NCBI RefSeq assembly: GCF_002283555.1
Contig: NZ_MVOI01000003.1
Location: 1,228,798-1,292,797 of the forward strand
Reading direction: 5' to 3'
Source: Rubrivirga sp. SAORIC476
GTDB taxonomy: Bacteria; Bacteroidota; Rhodothermia; Rhodothermales; Rubricoccaceae
DNA: 64,000 nt
Shown here piece by piece: positions 39,700 through 48,352 of the stretch (its first letter is position 1; each line of letters opens with the position of its first letter). The position numbers and the translations under genes were made by a program. The notes below the pieces were generated by a model, which did no database searches, was not told where the DNA came from, and saw only the letters and a list, made by a program, of their open reading frames with translations.

Positions 39700-42600
39700 T
39701 TAGAAGTCGAGGGTGACGCCGAGACGGATCCGGCGCGGCGGGCTGTAGAAGTTGCCGCTGGTCACCTTGAACGCACCCGGGTTGACCGGTCCACCCACGT
39801 ACTGCGAGTAGAGGTACCGGTAGGCGTCCTGCTGGATCTGGCTGCCGAGGTTGGCGATGACGTCCGGGTCGGTGGCCAGGAAGCCGTCGTCGTCGGCGAG
39901 GCCGGTCGTCCGGTAGACGCCGATCACGTTGTCCGAGTCGAGCAGGTTCTGGACCCACACGTAGCCGCGGAAGTTGGCGCCACCGAGGTTGAACCCACGG
40001 TCGACCTTGAGGTCGAGGCGGCTCGTCGCTGGGATGACGACCTCGTTCGGCGCGCCCGTGATGGCCAGGCCGATGTTCTGGGCGTAGTCCGACTTGAGCG
40101 CCTCGTCCGAGAGCTGCGTGTAGCGGTTGCCGCTCTTGTAGACGCCGAGCAGGTTCAGGCCGAACCCGGCGAACGGGCGGATGCCGCCGATCATCGGGCC
40201 TTCGCCTTCGCCGAGCCGGTAGTCAACGGAGACGTTGACGTTGTGGCGCTGGTCGAAGGAGAGCGGCGAGAGCGTCTCCGGGAAGATGTTGCTCGTCGTC
40301 CGGAAGGACAGCAGGTTCGCCGAGGCGGCGTCCGAGCCGGTGCCCTCCGCAAACTGCAGGGTGTAGTTGGCGTTGACCTGGAGGTTGCGCGTCCGACGGA
40401 GGTCGAACCCGAACTCGAGGCCCTTCGTCGTCGTGAAGTCCTGGTTGGTGTAGGCCGTGTAACCCGAGGGGAACGCCTGGTTGAAGTTGCGCAGCGTGAT
40501 CTTGTTACGCTGCGTCCGGTAGAAGCCCGAGATGGTGAGGGCGGCCCGGTCGGTGAGCGCCTGGCGGAAGCCGAGCTCGTACTGGGTCGTCGTCTCCGGG
40601 CGGAGGTTGGCGTTGTTCAGCGTGCCCGAGCTCTCCGAGGCGTACGCGAAGTCCTGGATGGACGCGAACGCGTTCTCGCTCGGCCGCTGGCTGGTCACGT
40701 TGTAGGACGCGAAGAACAGCGCCCGGTTGGTGACCGGGAACGTCACGCCGATGCGCGGCATGACCGTCAGCGCCGGCTCGTAGTCCTCGAACGCGTCCTC
40801 GGTGAGCTGACCGCCGGCGGCCTCGTCGAGCTGCGGCGAGCCGCCGAGCTGAGCGAGAACCGTGGTGGCGTCCGTCTCGGCGCCGAGGGCGTTGTAGAAC
40901 TGACCGTTCAGGTCACGGTAGCCGACGACCGTCTGGCCGTTGACGTACACCGCGTAGTCGCCTTCGATGTTCGAGGGCAGGTTCGTGATCGGGTTGATCC
41001 CGACCGCGGAGCCGCCGAGCACGTCGTCGACGCGGTAGATGTCCGCCAGCGCGAACGGGTCACGGAGCACGCGGGTGTTGTTGTCGAACACGTCGAGACG
41101 AAGCCCGAGGTCGATCACCAGGTCGCGGTACTCAATGCGGTCGCGAACGTAGCTGCCGTAGTAGAGCGGCTTGTAGGGAGCCACGTTGCGGTTGAACTGG
41201 TCCGGCGTGCCGTCACCGTCGGTGTCGATGCCGACGTACTCCGACACGTTGTCCTCGTCCACCTCGTTGAGGCCGAGGTAGTCGTAGCCGTAGTAGCGCA
41301 CGTTCACGCGCGGGTTGTCGAAGCCAGCGTTGAAGGGCAGGTCGTCGTAGGACGCCACCTGATCCTCCTCCGGGATGCCCTCGATCGTGCCGTCGGACGC
41401 GTAGCGAGCCAGGCCGCGCGCGAAGGCGCCGCCGATGCTCCAGGAGCGCTGCGTCAGCGTCTCGTACTCACCACCGAAGGAGAGCTCGTGGACGCCGACC
41501 TGCGTCTGGGCCGAGCCGAACACGCGGAACTGCGTCTGGTCGAACATCGAGTAGCCCGTGGACGGGGTGCCCGGGGCGGAGAAGCCGATGCCCTGGTTCG
41601 TCGCGGTCGGGCTGATGGCGCCGTCGCGGTAGGTGGGCGTGTAGACCCCCGTCGCCGCGTCGTAGTTGTAGTAGCGACGCGCGACCTCGTTCTGAGGAGC
41701 GTCGATGTCGCCGTAGCTCAGGATGGTGCGGATGTCGCTACCGAACTCGTCCGGGTAGTTGTTCTGGGTCCGGGTCGAGTACTCGGCCTGGAGCTGGTAG
41801 AACGCCGTGTTCGAGAGCACCTGGCGGAGCGACGCGTAGCCACGCGTGACCTCGTCCTCCGTCGTGGTGAAGCGGTCCCGGTTGAAGAGGGAGCGCGAGA
41901 AGGAGAAGCCGCGATCCTCGTTGTACGTGTAGGCTCCACCGAAGCGGAGGTTCACGCCCGTCACGGGGCGAAGCTCGATGTTGCCCGTCGTCGAGATCTG
42001 CGTGGACGGGTCGTCCTTGCCCGTGCGGCTCGTGAAGCTGTCCCCGTTGGTGAACAGGTCGTACGAGAGCAGCGGGCTGCCCGCGATCACGCCGGCGTCG
42101 AGGCCGAGGGCCTCGGCGAGCGCGTCGATGTCGAAGGCGAGCTCCGCGTCCGGATCCGTCGGGTCGAAGTCGATGCCCGGATCGAGGCTGGCCGGAATGC
42201 CGACGTAGAAGAAGTCGGAGTCGGTGTGGATCGTGCCCGTCGGGGCCACGTCACCGACACCGCCGCGGTTCACGCGAACCACCTGCGGCGACTGCTGGAT
42301 CGCGTTGTAGACGTCGTCGTTCAGCTGGAGCGTCTCGAGCGCGTACGGCGAGTCGTCCTCGGTGTAGGTGCCCTGCACCGACACGAAGAAGCTCGCGAAG
42401 TCCTTCACGATCGGGCCGCCGATCGAGAGCGCGCCGAGGTTGTACCCGAACGCGTCGAGACCCGTCGAGGTGATCGCCTCAAGGGAGCCGAAGAAGTTGT
42501 TGCCGCCGGACAGCGTCGAGATCGAGATGATGCCGGCCGTCGCGTCGCCGTACTGCGGCGGGATCGTGCCGATGAGCATCTCCTGCTCAGCGATGGCCGC

Positions 42601-43182
42601 CTGGGGGACGGCACGGCCCGCGGCCCCACCGATCACCTTGACGCCGTCGATGTAGTAGGTCACCTCCTCGCCGCGACCACCGCGGATGTTGAGGGTGCCG
42701 GAGCCGTCGTTGGAGACGACGCCCGCCTGGATCGAGGCCACGCTCTCGACACCGCGAACCGGGAGGTTCTGGATGTCGGCGCCGGTCACGACCTTCGGCA
42801 CGCCGATGGCGTCCTGCTGGATCAGCGGACGCTGGTACTCGACGACGACCTCACCGAGCGACTCGCCGGAGAGTTCGACGTCGACCACACGGGTGCGGCC
42901 CTGCGAGAGTTCGACGTCGGTCTGCGTCTGCGACTGGTACCCCGTGTAGGAGAACGTGATGTCGTAGAGGCCGACGGGGATGCCGAGGATGGTGTAGTTG
43001 CCGTCGATGTCGGTGGCTGCGCCACGCTGGACGGCGGGCAGATACACGTTGGCCCCGATGAGGGGGTCGCCGGTATCTGCATCCGTCACGCGGCCGGACA
43101 GCTTTCCTGTGTTCTGCGCATAGGCCACGCCGGGCAGCGCGAACAGCAGCAGGAGCACGACGGTGCTCAGTGAACGAAACAT
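39700..43182 (-). CDS. TonB-dependent receptor (SusC-like)
   Basis: A 1160-residue outer-membrane transporter. After the signal peptide (A-Y-A-Q near 23) comes a carboxypeptidase-regulatory-like domain (G-K-L-S-G-R-V-T-D-A-D-T-G-D-P-L-I-G-A-N-V), then the plug (V-V-V-E-Y-Q-R-P near 115; G-V-E-S-V-A-S-I-Q-A-G-V; I-R-G-G-R-G-E-E) and a beta-barrel ending in L-G-V-T-L-D-F. It carries no SusD partner nearby. ATG 43182 has a perfect AGGAGG at 43188-43193. First gene of a three-gene operon with the large secreted protein and PorV; ligand unknown. Confidence 0.92.
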   Translation of the reverse strand: MFRSLSTVVLLLLFALPGVAYAQNTGKLSGRVTDADTGDPLIGANVYLPAVQRGAATDIDGNYTILGIPVGLYDITFSYTGYQSQTQTDVELSQGRTRVVDVELSGESLGEVVVEYQRPLIQQDAIGVPKVVTGADIQNLPVRGVESVASIQAGVVSNDGSGTLNIRGGRGEEVTYYIDGVKVIGGAAGRAVPQAAIAEQEMLIGTIPPQYGDATAGIISISTLSGGNNFFGSLEAITSTGLDAFGYNLGALSIGGPIVKDFASFFVSVQGTYTEDDSPYALETLQLNDDVYNAIQQSPQVVRVNRGGVGDVAPTGTIHTDSDFFYVGIPASLDPGIDFDPTDPDAELAFDIDALAEALGLDAGVIAGSPLLSYDLFTNGDSFTSRTGKDDPSTQISTTGNIELRPVTGVNLRFGGAYTYNEDRGFSFSRSLFNRDRFTTTEDEVTRGYASLRQVLSNTAFYQLQAEYSTRTQNNYPDEFGSDIRTILSYGDIDAPQNEVARRYYNYDAATGVYTPTYRDGAISPTATNQGIGFSAPGTPSTGYSMFDQTQFRVFGSAQTQVGVHELSFGGEYETLTQRSWSIGGAFARGLARYASDGTIEGIPEEDQVASYDDLPFNAGFDNPRVNVRYYGYDYLGLNEVDEDNVSEYVGIDTDGDGTPDQFNRNVAPYKPLYYGSYVRDRIEYRDLVIDLGLRLDVFDNNTRVLRDPFALADIYRVDDVLGGSAVGINPITNLPSNIEGDYAVYVNGQTVVGYRDLNGQFYNALGAETDATTVLAQLGGSPQLDEAAGGQLTEDAFEDYEPALTVMPRIGVTFPVTNRALFFASYNVTSQRPSENAFASIQDFAYASESSGTLNNANLRPETTTQYELGFRQALTDRAALTISGFYRTQRNKITLRNFNQAFPSGYTAYTNQDFTTTKGLEFGFDLRRTRNLQVNANYTLQFAEGTGSDAASANLLSFRTTSNIFPETLSPLSFDQRHNVNVSVDYRLGEGEGPMIGGIRPFAGFGLNLLGVYKSGNRYTQLSDEALKSDYAQNIGLAITGAPNEVVIPATSRLDLKVDRGFNLGGANFRGYVWVQNLLDSDNVIGVYRTTGLADDDGFLATDPDVIANLGSQIQQDAYRYLYSQYVGGPVNPGAFKVTSGNFYSPPRRIRLGVTLDF

Positions 43183-43187
43183 TGCTA

Positions 43188-43193
43188 CCTCCT
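43188..43193 (-). promoter_or_regulatory. Canonical Shine-Dalgarno of the TonB receptor
   Basis: On the minus strand AGGAGG lies 5 bp upstream of the receptor's ATG. It is notable because most starts in this window lack such a site, including those behind heptad arrays. Confidence 0.85.
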
Positions 43194-43476
43194 GAAGGGT
43201 GGTGTGTGAGCCCGAGCGTCGGATAGCCCGGGAAGGAAGTGCGTCAAGCGACGCCGGTCGGGAAATGCCGGGACCCGAGGGCCGAGGCGGTGGGGCGTAC
43301 GGGACGAGCCCAAAGCCAAGGGTCTGAGTCTAAGGCCGCCCGAACGGCCTGTGCGACCCCGCGGTCGCGCTTCGCCCTGACGTGCCCACGCACGCTCGGC
43401 TGGTCCTGAGTAGGGGAGGACAGTATCAACCTGAGCGGGTGGGCGTTCGGTAAAGGACGTGTTAAGCGACAGGGCG

Positions 43477-43506
43477 AATATACCCGGCGCCTGAAAACCG
43501 TGTCAA
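43477..43506 (-). promoter_or_regulatory. Consensus sigma70 promoter of the TonB receptor operon
   Basis: Minus strand: TTGACA (43501-43506), 18-nt spacer, TATATT (43477-43482). This is the best promoter in the window, pointing to the TonB receptor with a leader of about 285 nt. The -35/-10 layout is the general bacterial one rather than the -33/-7 form of classical Bacteroidetes. The rest of this 550-bp spacer (43183-43732) contains one CCGAGGCGG copy (43282-43290) and no gene that I can support. Confidence 0.85.
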
Positions 43507-43732
43507 GGCACCGGGGCGTCCCCCCACGTTTGCACCGGGTCGATCCCGAGCAATACGCCTCGAGAGTCCCCTGAGAGCCTTCAGGGCACGATGCAGCCGG
43601 CTTCGAAAAGGCCTCGTGAAGAGCCCGCGCGTGCATACGATCCTGTATGGAAGCGTTACCGCGCCCAGAACAGGCTGCGGCGGATCGGCGGCGCTGCAGC
43701 CGGGTACCTTCGCTCCCTCTCCCCCACGCACC

Positions 43733-44614
43733 ATGTCCGAACACGCCCACCCCGAGGTTCTCGTCTCTACCGACTGGGTCGCCAAGCACCTCGCCGACAC
43801 CGCGAACGTCCGCGTGATCGAGTCGAACGAGGACGTCCTCCTCTACGCCACCGGCCACCTCCACAATGCGGTCCACGTGGACTGGCAGACGGACCTCCAG
43901 GACGCCGACGTTCGCGACTACATCAGCCAAAAGCAGTTCGAGTCCCTGTGCTCCCGCCTCGGCATCCGCCCGGACACCACGCTCGTGTTCTACGGCGACA
44001 AGGCCAACTGGTGGGCCACCTATGCCTTCTGGACCTTCAAGATGTTCGGACACGAGGACTGCCGCGTCATGGACGGCGGCCGGGCCAAGTGGGAGGCGGA
44101 GGGACGGACGATGACCACGACCCGCCCCCAGTACGAGAGCACCGACTACACGGCCTCCCACCCGGACACCTCCATCCGCGCCTTCCGCGACGACGTGCTG
44201 CGCCACATGAAAGCGGGCGGCGCGATGGTGGACGTGCGGAGCCCCCAGGAGTTCATCGGCGAGATCTCGCACGCGCCCGGCAACCCCCAGTCGGAGTCGG
44301 CGCTGCGCGCGGGGCACATCCCGGGCGCGCTCAACGTGCCCTGGAGCCGAGCGGCCAACGCCGACGGCACCTTCAAGTCACGCGACGAGCTGGCGGCGAT
44401 CTACCTCGACGAGCAGAGCCTCGACCCGAAGGACGAGACGGTCGCCTACTGCCGCATCGGGGAGCGCTCCAGCCACACGTGGTTCGTGCTGACGTACCTG
44501 CTCGGCTTCAAGCACGTCCGCAACTACGATGGCTCGTGGACGGAGTGGGGCAACCTGGTCGGCGTGCCGGTCGAGAAGGGCGTGCCGGAGGACGACGGCG
44601 GGATCGGGGACTGA
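43733..44614 (+). CDS. Thiosulfate/3-mercaptopyruvate sulfurtransferase
   Basis: A 293-residue two-domain rhodanese. The N-terminal (inactive) domain has the D-W-V-A-K-H-L start; the C-terminal domain holds the active Cys in [12 protein letters not shown] near residue 245 and R-A-G-H-I-P-G-A-L near 200. The C-R-I-G-E-R-S loop is that of thiosulfate sulfurtransferases. ATG 43733 is chosen over an in-frame ATG 39 codons upstream since the extension is low-complexity. Gene order with sufE suggests a role in sulfur mobilisation for Fe-S or thiolation. Confidence 0.9.
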   Translation: MSEHAHPEVLVSTDWVAKHLADTANVRVIESNEDVLLYATGHLHNAVHVDWQTDLQDADVRDYISQKQFESLCSRLGIRPDTTLVFYGDKANWWATYAFWTFKMFGHEDCRVMDGGRAKWEAEGRTMTTTRPQYESTDYTASHPDTSIRAFRDDVLRHMKAGGAMVDVRSPQEFIGEISHAPGNPQSESALRAGHIPGALNVPWSRAANADGTFKSRDELAAIYLDEQSLDPKDETVAYCRIGERSSHTWFVLTYLLGFKHVRNYDGSWTEWGNLVGVPVEKGVPEDDGGIGD

Positions 44615-44678
44615 ACGGCCAGGGGCGAACCCGCCGCGCCCCGAACCGTCGGCGCGGAACCCTGCGCGCCGCGCCGTT

Positions 44679-44776
44679 GAACTCCGAACTCCGAACTCCG
44701 AACTCCGAACTCCGAACTCCGAACTCCGAACTCCGAACTCCGAGCTCCGAACTCCGAACTCCGAACTCCGAACTCC
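44679..44776 (+). repeat. Heptanucleotide tandem array (GAACTCC)x14
   Basis: Fourteen consecutive GAACTCC units (98 bp), all identical but the tenth (GAGCTCC). The array ends on the base immediately before the GTG start of sufE, so the whole leader of that gene is repeat. The 64 bp between the sulfurtransferase stop and the array hold no other signal. Confidence 0.98.
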
Positions 44777-45199
44777 GTGAACGCCCGCCTCCAGGAGATC
44801 GCCGACGAACTGGCCTCCGTCCCCCGCGACCTCCAGGTCGAGCTGCTGCTCGAGCACGCTCGCCAGTTCCCGCCTCTGCCCGACCGGTACCGCGCGGCCC
44901 GCGAGGCCGGGCTCGGGCGCGTCCACGAGTGCCAGGCGGAGGTCTACTTCTTCCCCGAGGTCGAGGACGGCGTCGTCCACCTCCACGCCGACATCCCGGG
45001 CCACGCGCCGACCCAACGCGCGCTCGTCGGCATTCTGATGGAGGCGTACGAGGGCGCGACGCCCGCCGACGTGGCGGCCATCCCCGACGACCTCCTCCGC
45101 CACCTCGGCGTGGACGCCCTGCTGGGCCCCCAGCGCCAGCGCGGATTCGCCGGCGTGCTGGCCCGCCTCAAGTACGGCGTCGCCCAGGCTGCTACCTGA
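44777..45199 (+). CDS. sufE: SufE-family sulfur acceptor
   Basis: A 140-residue SufE, which accepts persulfide sulfur from the cysteine desulfurase SufS for Fe-S cluster assembly. Key region: G-L-G-R-V-H-E-C-Q-A-E-V-Y with active Cys about 52, and the L-H-A-D-I-P-G-H segment. Length and fold match E. coli SufE. Start GTG 44777 is the only candidate before the conserved N-terminal helix; the codon follows directly on the heptad array with no Shine-Dalgarno. It overlaps the next gene by one base (TGATG). Confidence 0.9.
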   Translation: MNARLQEIADELASVPRDLQVELLLEHARQFPPLPDRYRAAREAGLGRVHECQAEVYFFPEVEDGVVHLHADIPGHAPTQRALVGILMEAYEGATPADVAAIPDDLLRHLGVDALLGPQRQRGFAGVLARLKYGVAQAAT

Positions 45200-46143
45200 T
45201 GACTCGACTCTCCCTCTTCGCGGCGCTCCTCGTCCTCGCCGGGTGCGGCTCCTCCCGCCCCGTCGGCCTCGGCGAGCGCCCCGCCGACCGCGTCGCCGTC
45301 CCGGTCTCGTCGATCCACTACCGCGACGCGACCTCCGCCGACGACCTGGCGGCCAGACTTCGGTGGACCGAGGACGCCCCGCTCCTCGTCAGCGCACACC
45401 GCGGCGGGCCGGTGCCAGGCCTCCCCGAGAACGCCCTCGAAACGTTCGAGTACGCGCTCAACCACGCCCCCGCGCTCATCGAGGCGGACGTGCGCCGCAC
45501 CGCCGACGGCGTGCTCGTCCTCATGCATGACGAGACGCTGGACCGCACCACCACCGGCACCGGGCGCGTCGACGCGACGACGTTCGCCGAGATCCGCCGC
45601 CTCCGCCTCCTCGCCGATACGGTGGTCACCGCGTTCCGCGTCCCGACCCTCGCCGAGGCGCTCGCCTGGGCCGACGGCCGCGCCGTCCTCATGCTCGACG
45701 TCAAGCCCGACGTGCCGTACGAGACGCTCGTCGCCGCGCTCCGCCAGGCGGACGCTGCCGACCGCGCCGCGGTCATCACGTACTCCCTCGCCGACCACCG
45801 GCGGCTGGTCGCCCTCGCGCCGGACCTCGTCGTCTCGGCGACGGCCGAGACCCTGGCCGACGTGGACGCCCTGCTCGCCTCGGGCCTCGACCTGAGCCGC
45901 GTCGTCGCCTGGACCGGCGTCGGCGTGCCGGATCCGGAGGTCGTGGCGCGGCTCCACGCGGCGGGCATCCGCGCCCAGGCTGGAGCGTTCGGCGCCATCG
46001 ACGAGGCGGCCCGCACCACGGCGTCCCCGGCGCCCTACGACGCGATCCTCGCCGCGGGCGCCGACGTGATCGCGACGGACGTGGTCCCGATGGCTGCGCT
46101 GGCCACGCGGAACGCCGCCCTCATCCGACGAGCCCGGCGATAA
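45199..46143 (+). CDS. Glycerophosphodiester phosphodiesterase lipoprotein
   Basis: A 314-residue GDPD-family phosphodiesterase. Signal peptide with lipobox L-V-L-A-G-C (Cys about 16). Catalytic/metal residues: S-A-H-R-G near 68, E-N-A-L-E-T-F near 79, E-A-D-V near 96, M-H-D-E near 110. TIM-barrel fold; hydrolyses glycerophosphodiesters to glycerol-3-phosphate in the periplasm. Its ATG shares a base with the sufE stop, so it is translationally coupled to sufE, although the functions have no obvious link. Confidence 0.88.
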   Translation: MTRLSLFAALLVLAGCGSSRPVGLGERPADRVAVPVSSIHYRDATSADDLAARLRWTEDAPLLVSAHRGGPVPGLPENALETFEYALNHAPALIEADVRRTADGVLVLMHDETLDRTTTGTGRVDATTFAEIRRLRLLADTVVTAFRVPTLAEALAWADGRAVLMLDVKPDVPYETLVAALRQADAADRAAVITYSLADHRRLVALAPDLVVSATAETLADVDALLASGLDLSRVVAWTGVGVPDPEVVARLHAAGIRAQAGAFGAIDEAARTTASPAPYDAILAAGADVIATDVVPMAALATRNAALIRRARR

Positions 46144-47707
46144 ACGTCGACAGGGCCTCTTCGGCGCCGGGCGCGAGGGGGATCGCTCCGACGCCGAGGT
46201 CGGCAAGGCTGGTCCAGAGACGACTGCGCAGGAAGGCCGCGTCCGGCACGCCGGGAAAGAGCGCGGCGGCCTGGAGGATGGGCGGCCCCTGCACGATGGC
46301 GTCGCGGTAACGGTGCAGCACGCCGAGGGCGTCTTCCGGCGGCCCCGCCGCGCCGTACCGACGCCGGTACCCGGCCGAGTCGTCGCGGCGGTACTTCGCA
46401 TCCAGCACCACCCGCCGGGTCCTGTCGCCGGTGCGGACGGTGAGAAGCAGGTCGGGGCGCTGGGCCAGCAGCGCGGGCGGCGCCGGGAAACGCGGACTGT
46501 AGACGACCTCCACCTCGGTATGTCCTGCGGCGAGGCGGACCCCATGCTGACGCCCTTGTCTCAATCGGACATCCGCCCCGACCGTGTCGATGCCGAACGG
46601 CCGCTCCGGCACGGGGCACCCGAGCACGTCGGCGACGGACCTTACGACGGCGAGCGCAGCCCACGTCTCGTACAACACCGCGAGGTCCTGCATCGACACA
46701 TCGAGGGCGCCGTCGCGAAGGGCAACCCCGCGGTCGAGGGACTGGAGCGCCTCGAAGGCCTGGGCGTAGGCCGGAGCCCGCCGGAGCACGAGCGGCGGAA
46801 CGCTCGGAGCACGCCCCAGGTCACCTGCGAGGACTCCTGTGGAGCGCAGCGCTCGTAGTCGATCCCGATGCAGGGAGAGGTCTCGGACGAGAGCCGCCCT
46901 GCGGAGCGTCGGCCGCCGTGCTCCCTCCTCCCGAGCCAGTGTCTCCAGCCGGCTGACCACGTCGTCGAGGCGGGCCGCCAGCCATCGGTGTGCCGGCGTG
47001 TCCGCGGTCAGGCGAGGGGGCCTCGCCGGAAGTCGCTCGACCTCCATCCCCGTACGCAAGGCGACGCGACGTGTCTCCGACGACGGACGCCGAATCTGCC
47101 CTGCTGGCTGGATCGAGACGCTTCGAGTCGTGTCGAGCGTCGGCCGGCGATCGATCTCGCGGACGGCACCGACCAGCGCCTCGGTAGCCTCCCGAAGCGC
47201 CGCGAGCCAGAATGGCGGTGCGGTTTCCCCCACCTCGGTCGTGAGGTCGACCGTCGCAGGACGGAGCGCAGATGCTGACAGGCCGGCTGCGAACCGCTCC
47301 ACGTCGTCACGCATCGACTCCACCTCGGAGGTCGACATCTTTACCGGGAGCACGCCAATGTCGAACGCCACGGTTGGCTTGCTCCCGAGCCACACCTCGA
47401 ACCGCATCCGGCCCGCCTGCGAGCCGGTCCGAACCGGACCGTGGAGCACACGCCCGCCGTCGGCCGAGGCGAGGCTCGCCGTCACGACGGGGTCGCGGTG
47501 GACGAGCGTGACGGCTTCCTCGCAGAGGCTCTGCACGAGGACGAGACTGGTCGTCTCCTCCTCCAGCCAAACCGCCTCGGCGTCCACGTGGACGGGGTCT
47601 GCCCCCAGGGAGACGACAGTCAGAGGCGACGCCCCCGGCCGCGACGAAGGGCGCGCGCTCCATGTCAGGCGGAGGCGGGGGGTCTGGATCGTGAACAGCG
47701 TCTGCAC
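46121..47707 (-). CDS. mcrC: McrC-like protein: DUF2357 plus PD-(D/E)XK nuclease
   Basis: A 528-residue protein with the DUF2357-type N-terminal region and a C-terminal PD-(D/E)XK (DUF524/McrC) nuclease: R-P-D-L-L-L-T-V near residue 418 and R-V-V-L-D-A-K-Y-R near 434, providing the catalytic Asp and D-x-K. Family members pair with McrB AAA+ ATPases in modification-dependent (type IV) restriction. Starts at GTG 47707 and converges on the glycerophosphodiesterase gene, overlapping its 3' end by 23 bp. The matching McrB lies 640 bp away on the same strand, beyond a GNAT gene on the other strand. No coiled-coil insertion of the CoCoNuT type is obvious. Confidence 0.82.
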   Translation of the reverse strand: MQTLFTIQTPRLRLTWSARPSSRPGASPLTVVSLGADPVHVDAEAVWLEEETTSLVLVQSLCEEAVTLVHRDPVVTASLASADGGRVLHGPVRTGSQAGRMRFEVWLGSKPTVAFDIGVLPVKMSTSEVESMRDDVERFAAGLSASALRPATVDLTTEVGETAPPFWLAALREATEALVGAVREIDRRPTLDTTRSVSIQPAGQIRRPSSETRRVALRTGMEVERLPARPPRLTADTPAHRWLAARLDDVVSRLETLAREEGARRPTLRRAALVRDLSLHRDRLRALRSTGVLAGDLGRAPSVPPLVLRRAPAYAQAFEALQSLDRGVALRDGALDVSMQDLAVLYETWAALAVVRSVADVLGCPVPERPFGIDTVGADVRLRQGRQHGVRLAAGHTEVEVVYSPRFPAPPALLAQRPDLLLTVRTGDRTRRVVLDAKYRRDDSAGYRRRYGAAGPPEDALGVLHRYRDAIVQGPPILQAAALFPGVPDAAFLRSRLWTSLADLGVGAIPLAPGAEEALSTFIAGLVG

Positions 47708-47737
47708 ATCGTATGCTACCGCACGCCCTCCCCTGCC

Positions 47738-48352
47738 GTGCCCGACCCGCCCGTTCTCCGGCTGACGCTCCGTGACGGCCGCCCCGTGGCCCTTCGCCCC
47801 ATCGAGCCCGCCGACCGCGACCGGCTCGCCACAGGCTTCGACGCCCTGTCCACGGCCTCGCGGCGGCTACGTTTTCTCGGGTCCGTGTCGAACCTGAGCG
47901 AGGCCCACCTCTCCTACCTCACCGAGGTCGACGGTCACGACCACGTCGCATGGGGCGCGCTCGACCTCACCGACCCCGCGCTACCGGGCTTCGGCGTTGG
48001 CCGGTTCATCCGCCTCGGGAAGACCGAGGGCCTCGACACGGTGGCCGAGTTCTCGCTGACTGTGCTCGACTCGGCCCAGGGGCACGGCGTCGGGCAGTTG
48101 CTCCTCGCCGTCCTGGCCGTGGTCGCGCCGTCGGTGGGCGTGGAGACGCTCCGTGGCGTCGTGGCGCAAGACAACGACCGGATGCTCCGCTGGCTCCGGC
48201 GCCTCGGAGCCGTCGCCATCGGGTCGGCCGAGGAAGAGACGCTCGACCTCCCGCTTCCCGTGGATCCGTCTGTCAGCGACTCGGCCGCCGCGTTCGTGGA
48301 CACGATGGAGAGAATCCGGGCCGAGATGCGCGCGTCCGAGAGGAAGGGCTAG
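47738..48352 (+). CDS. GNAT-family N-acetyltransferase
   Basis: A 204-residue GNAT protein starting at GTG 47738. The N-terminal R-P-I-E-P-A-D-R-D strand-helix is followed by the acetyl-CoA-binding strand and loop A-Q-G-H-G-V-G-Q-L-L-L near residue 115 (Q/R-x-x-G-x-G/A) and a final D-N-D-R-M-L-R-W-L-R-R-L-G segment. It resembles the GNAT domains that follow acyl-CoA synthetase modules and can acetylate protein lysines. It lies on the plus strand between McrC (30 bp from its start) and McrB (4-bp convergent overlap). Its place may be chance or part of the locus. Confidence 0.85.
   Translation: MPDPPVLRLTLRDGRPVALRPIEPADRDRLATGFDALSTASRRLRFLGSVSNLSEAHLSYLTEVDGHDHVAWGALDLTDPALPGFGVGRFIRLGKTEGLDTVAEFSLTVLDSAQGHGVGQLLLAVLAVVAPSVGVETLRGVVAQDNDRMLRWLRRLGAVAIGSAEEETLDLPLPVDPSVSDSAAAFVDTMERIRAEMRASERKG

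Noticed and set aside
36166-43173. A 2335-codon plus-strand open frame over the TonB/PorV operon
   Set aside because: It is antisense to three genes with signal peptides and recognisable domains; the translation is Val/Arg/Asp/Glu-biased without structure, as expected from third-position GC bias.
44679-44776. Repeat-encoded peptide (N-S-E-L-R-T-P repeats) read through the GAACTCC array
   Set aside because: A 7-bp unit cycles all frames, so any reading looks regular; no start site or domain supports translation, and sufE starts right after it.
45199-47707. Glycerophosphodiesterase as part of the McrBC-like locus
   Set aside because: It is co-translated with sufE on the other strand and has a lipoprotein signal; only its 3' end overlaps mcrC.
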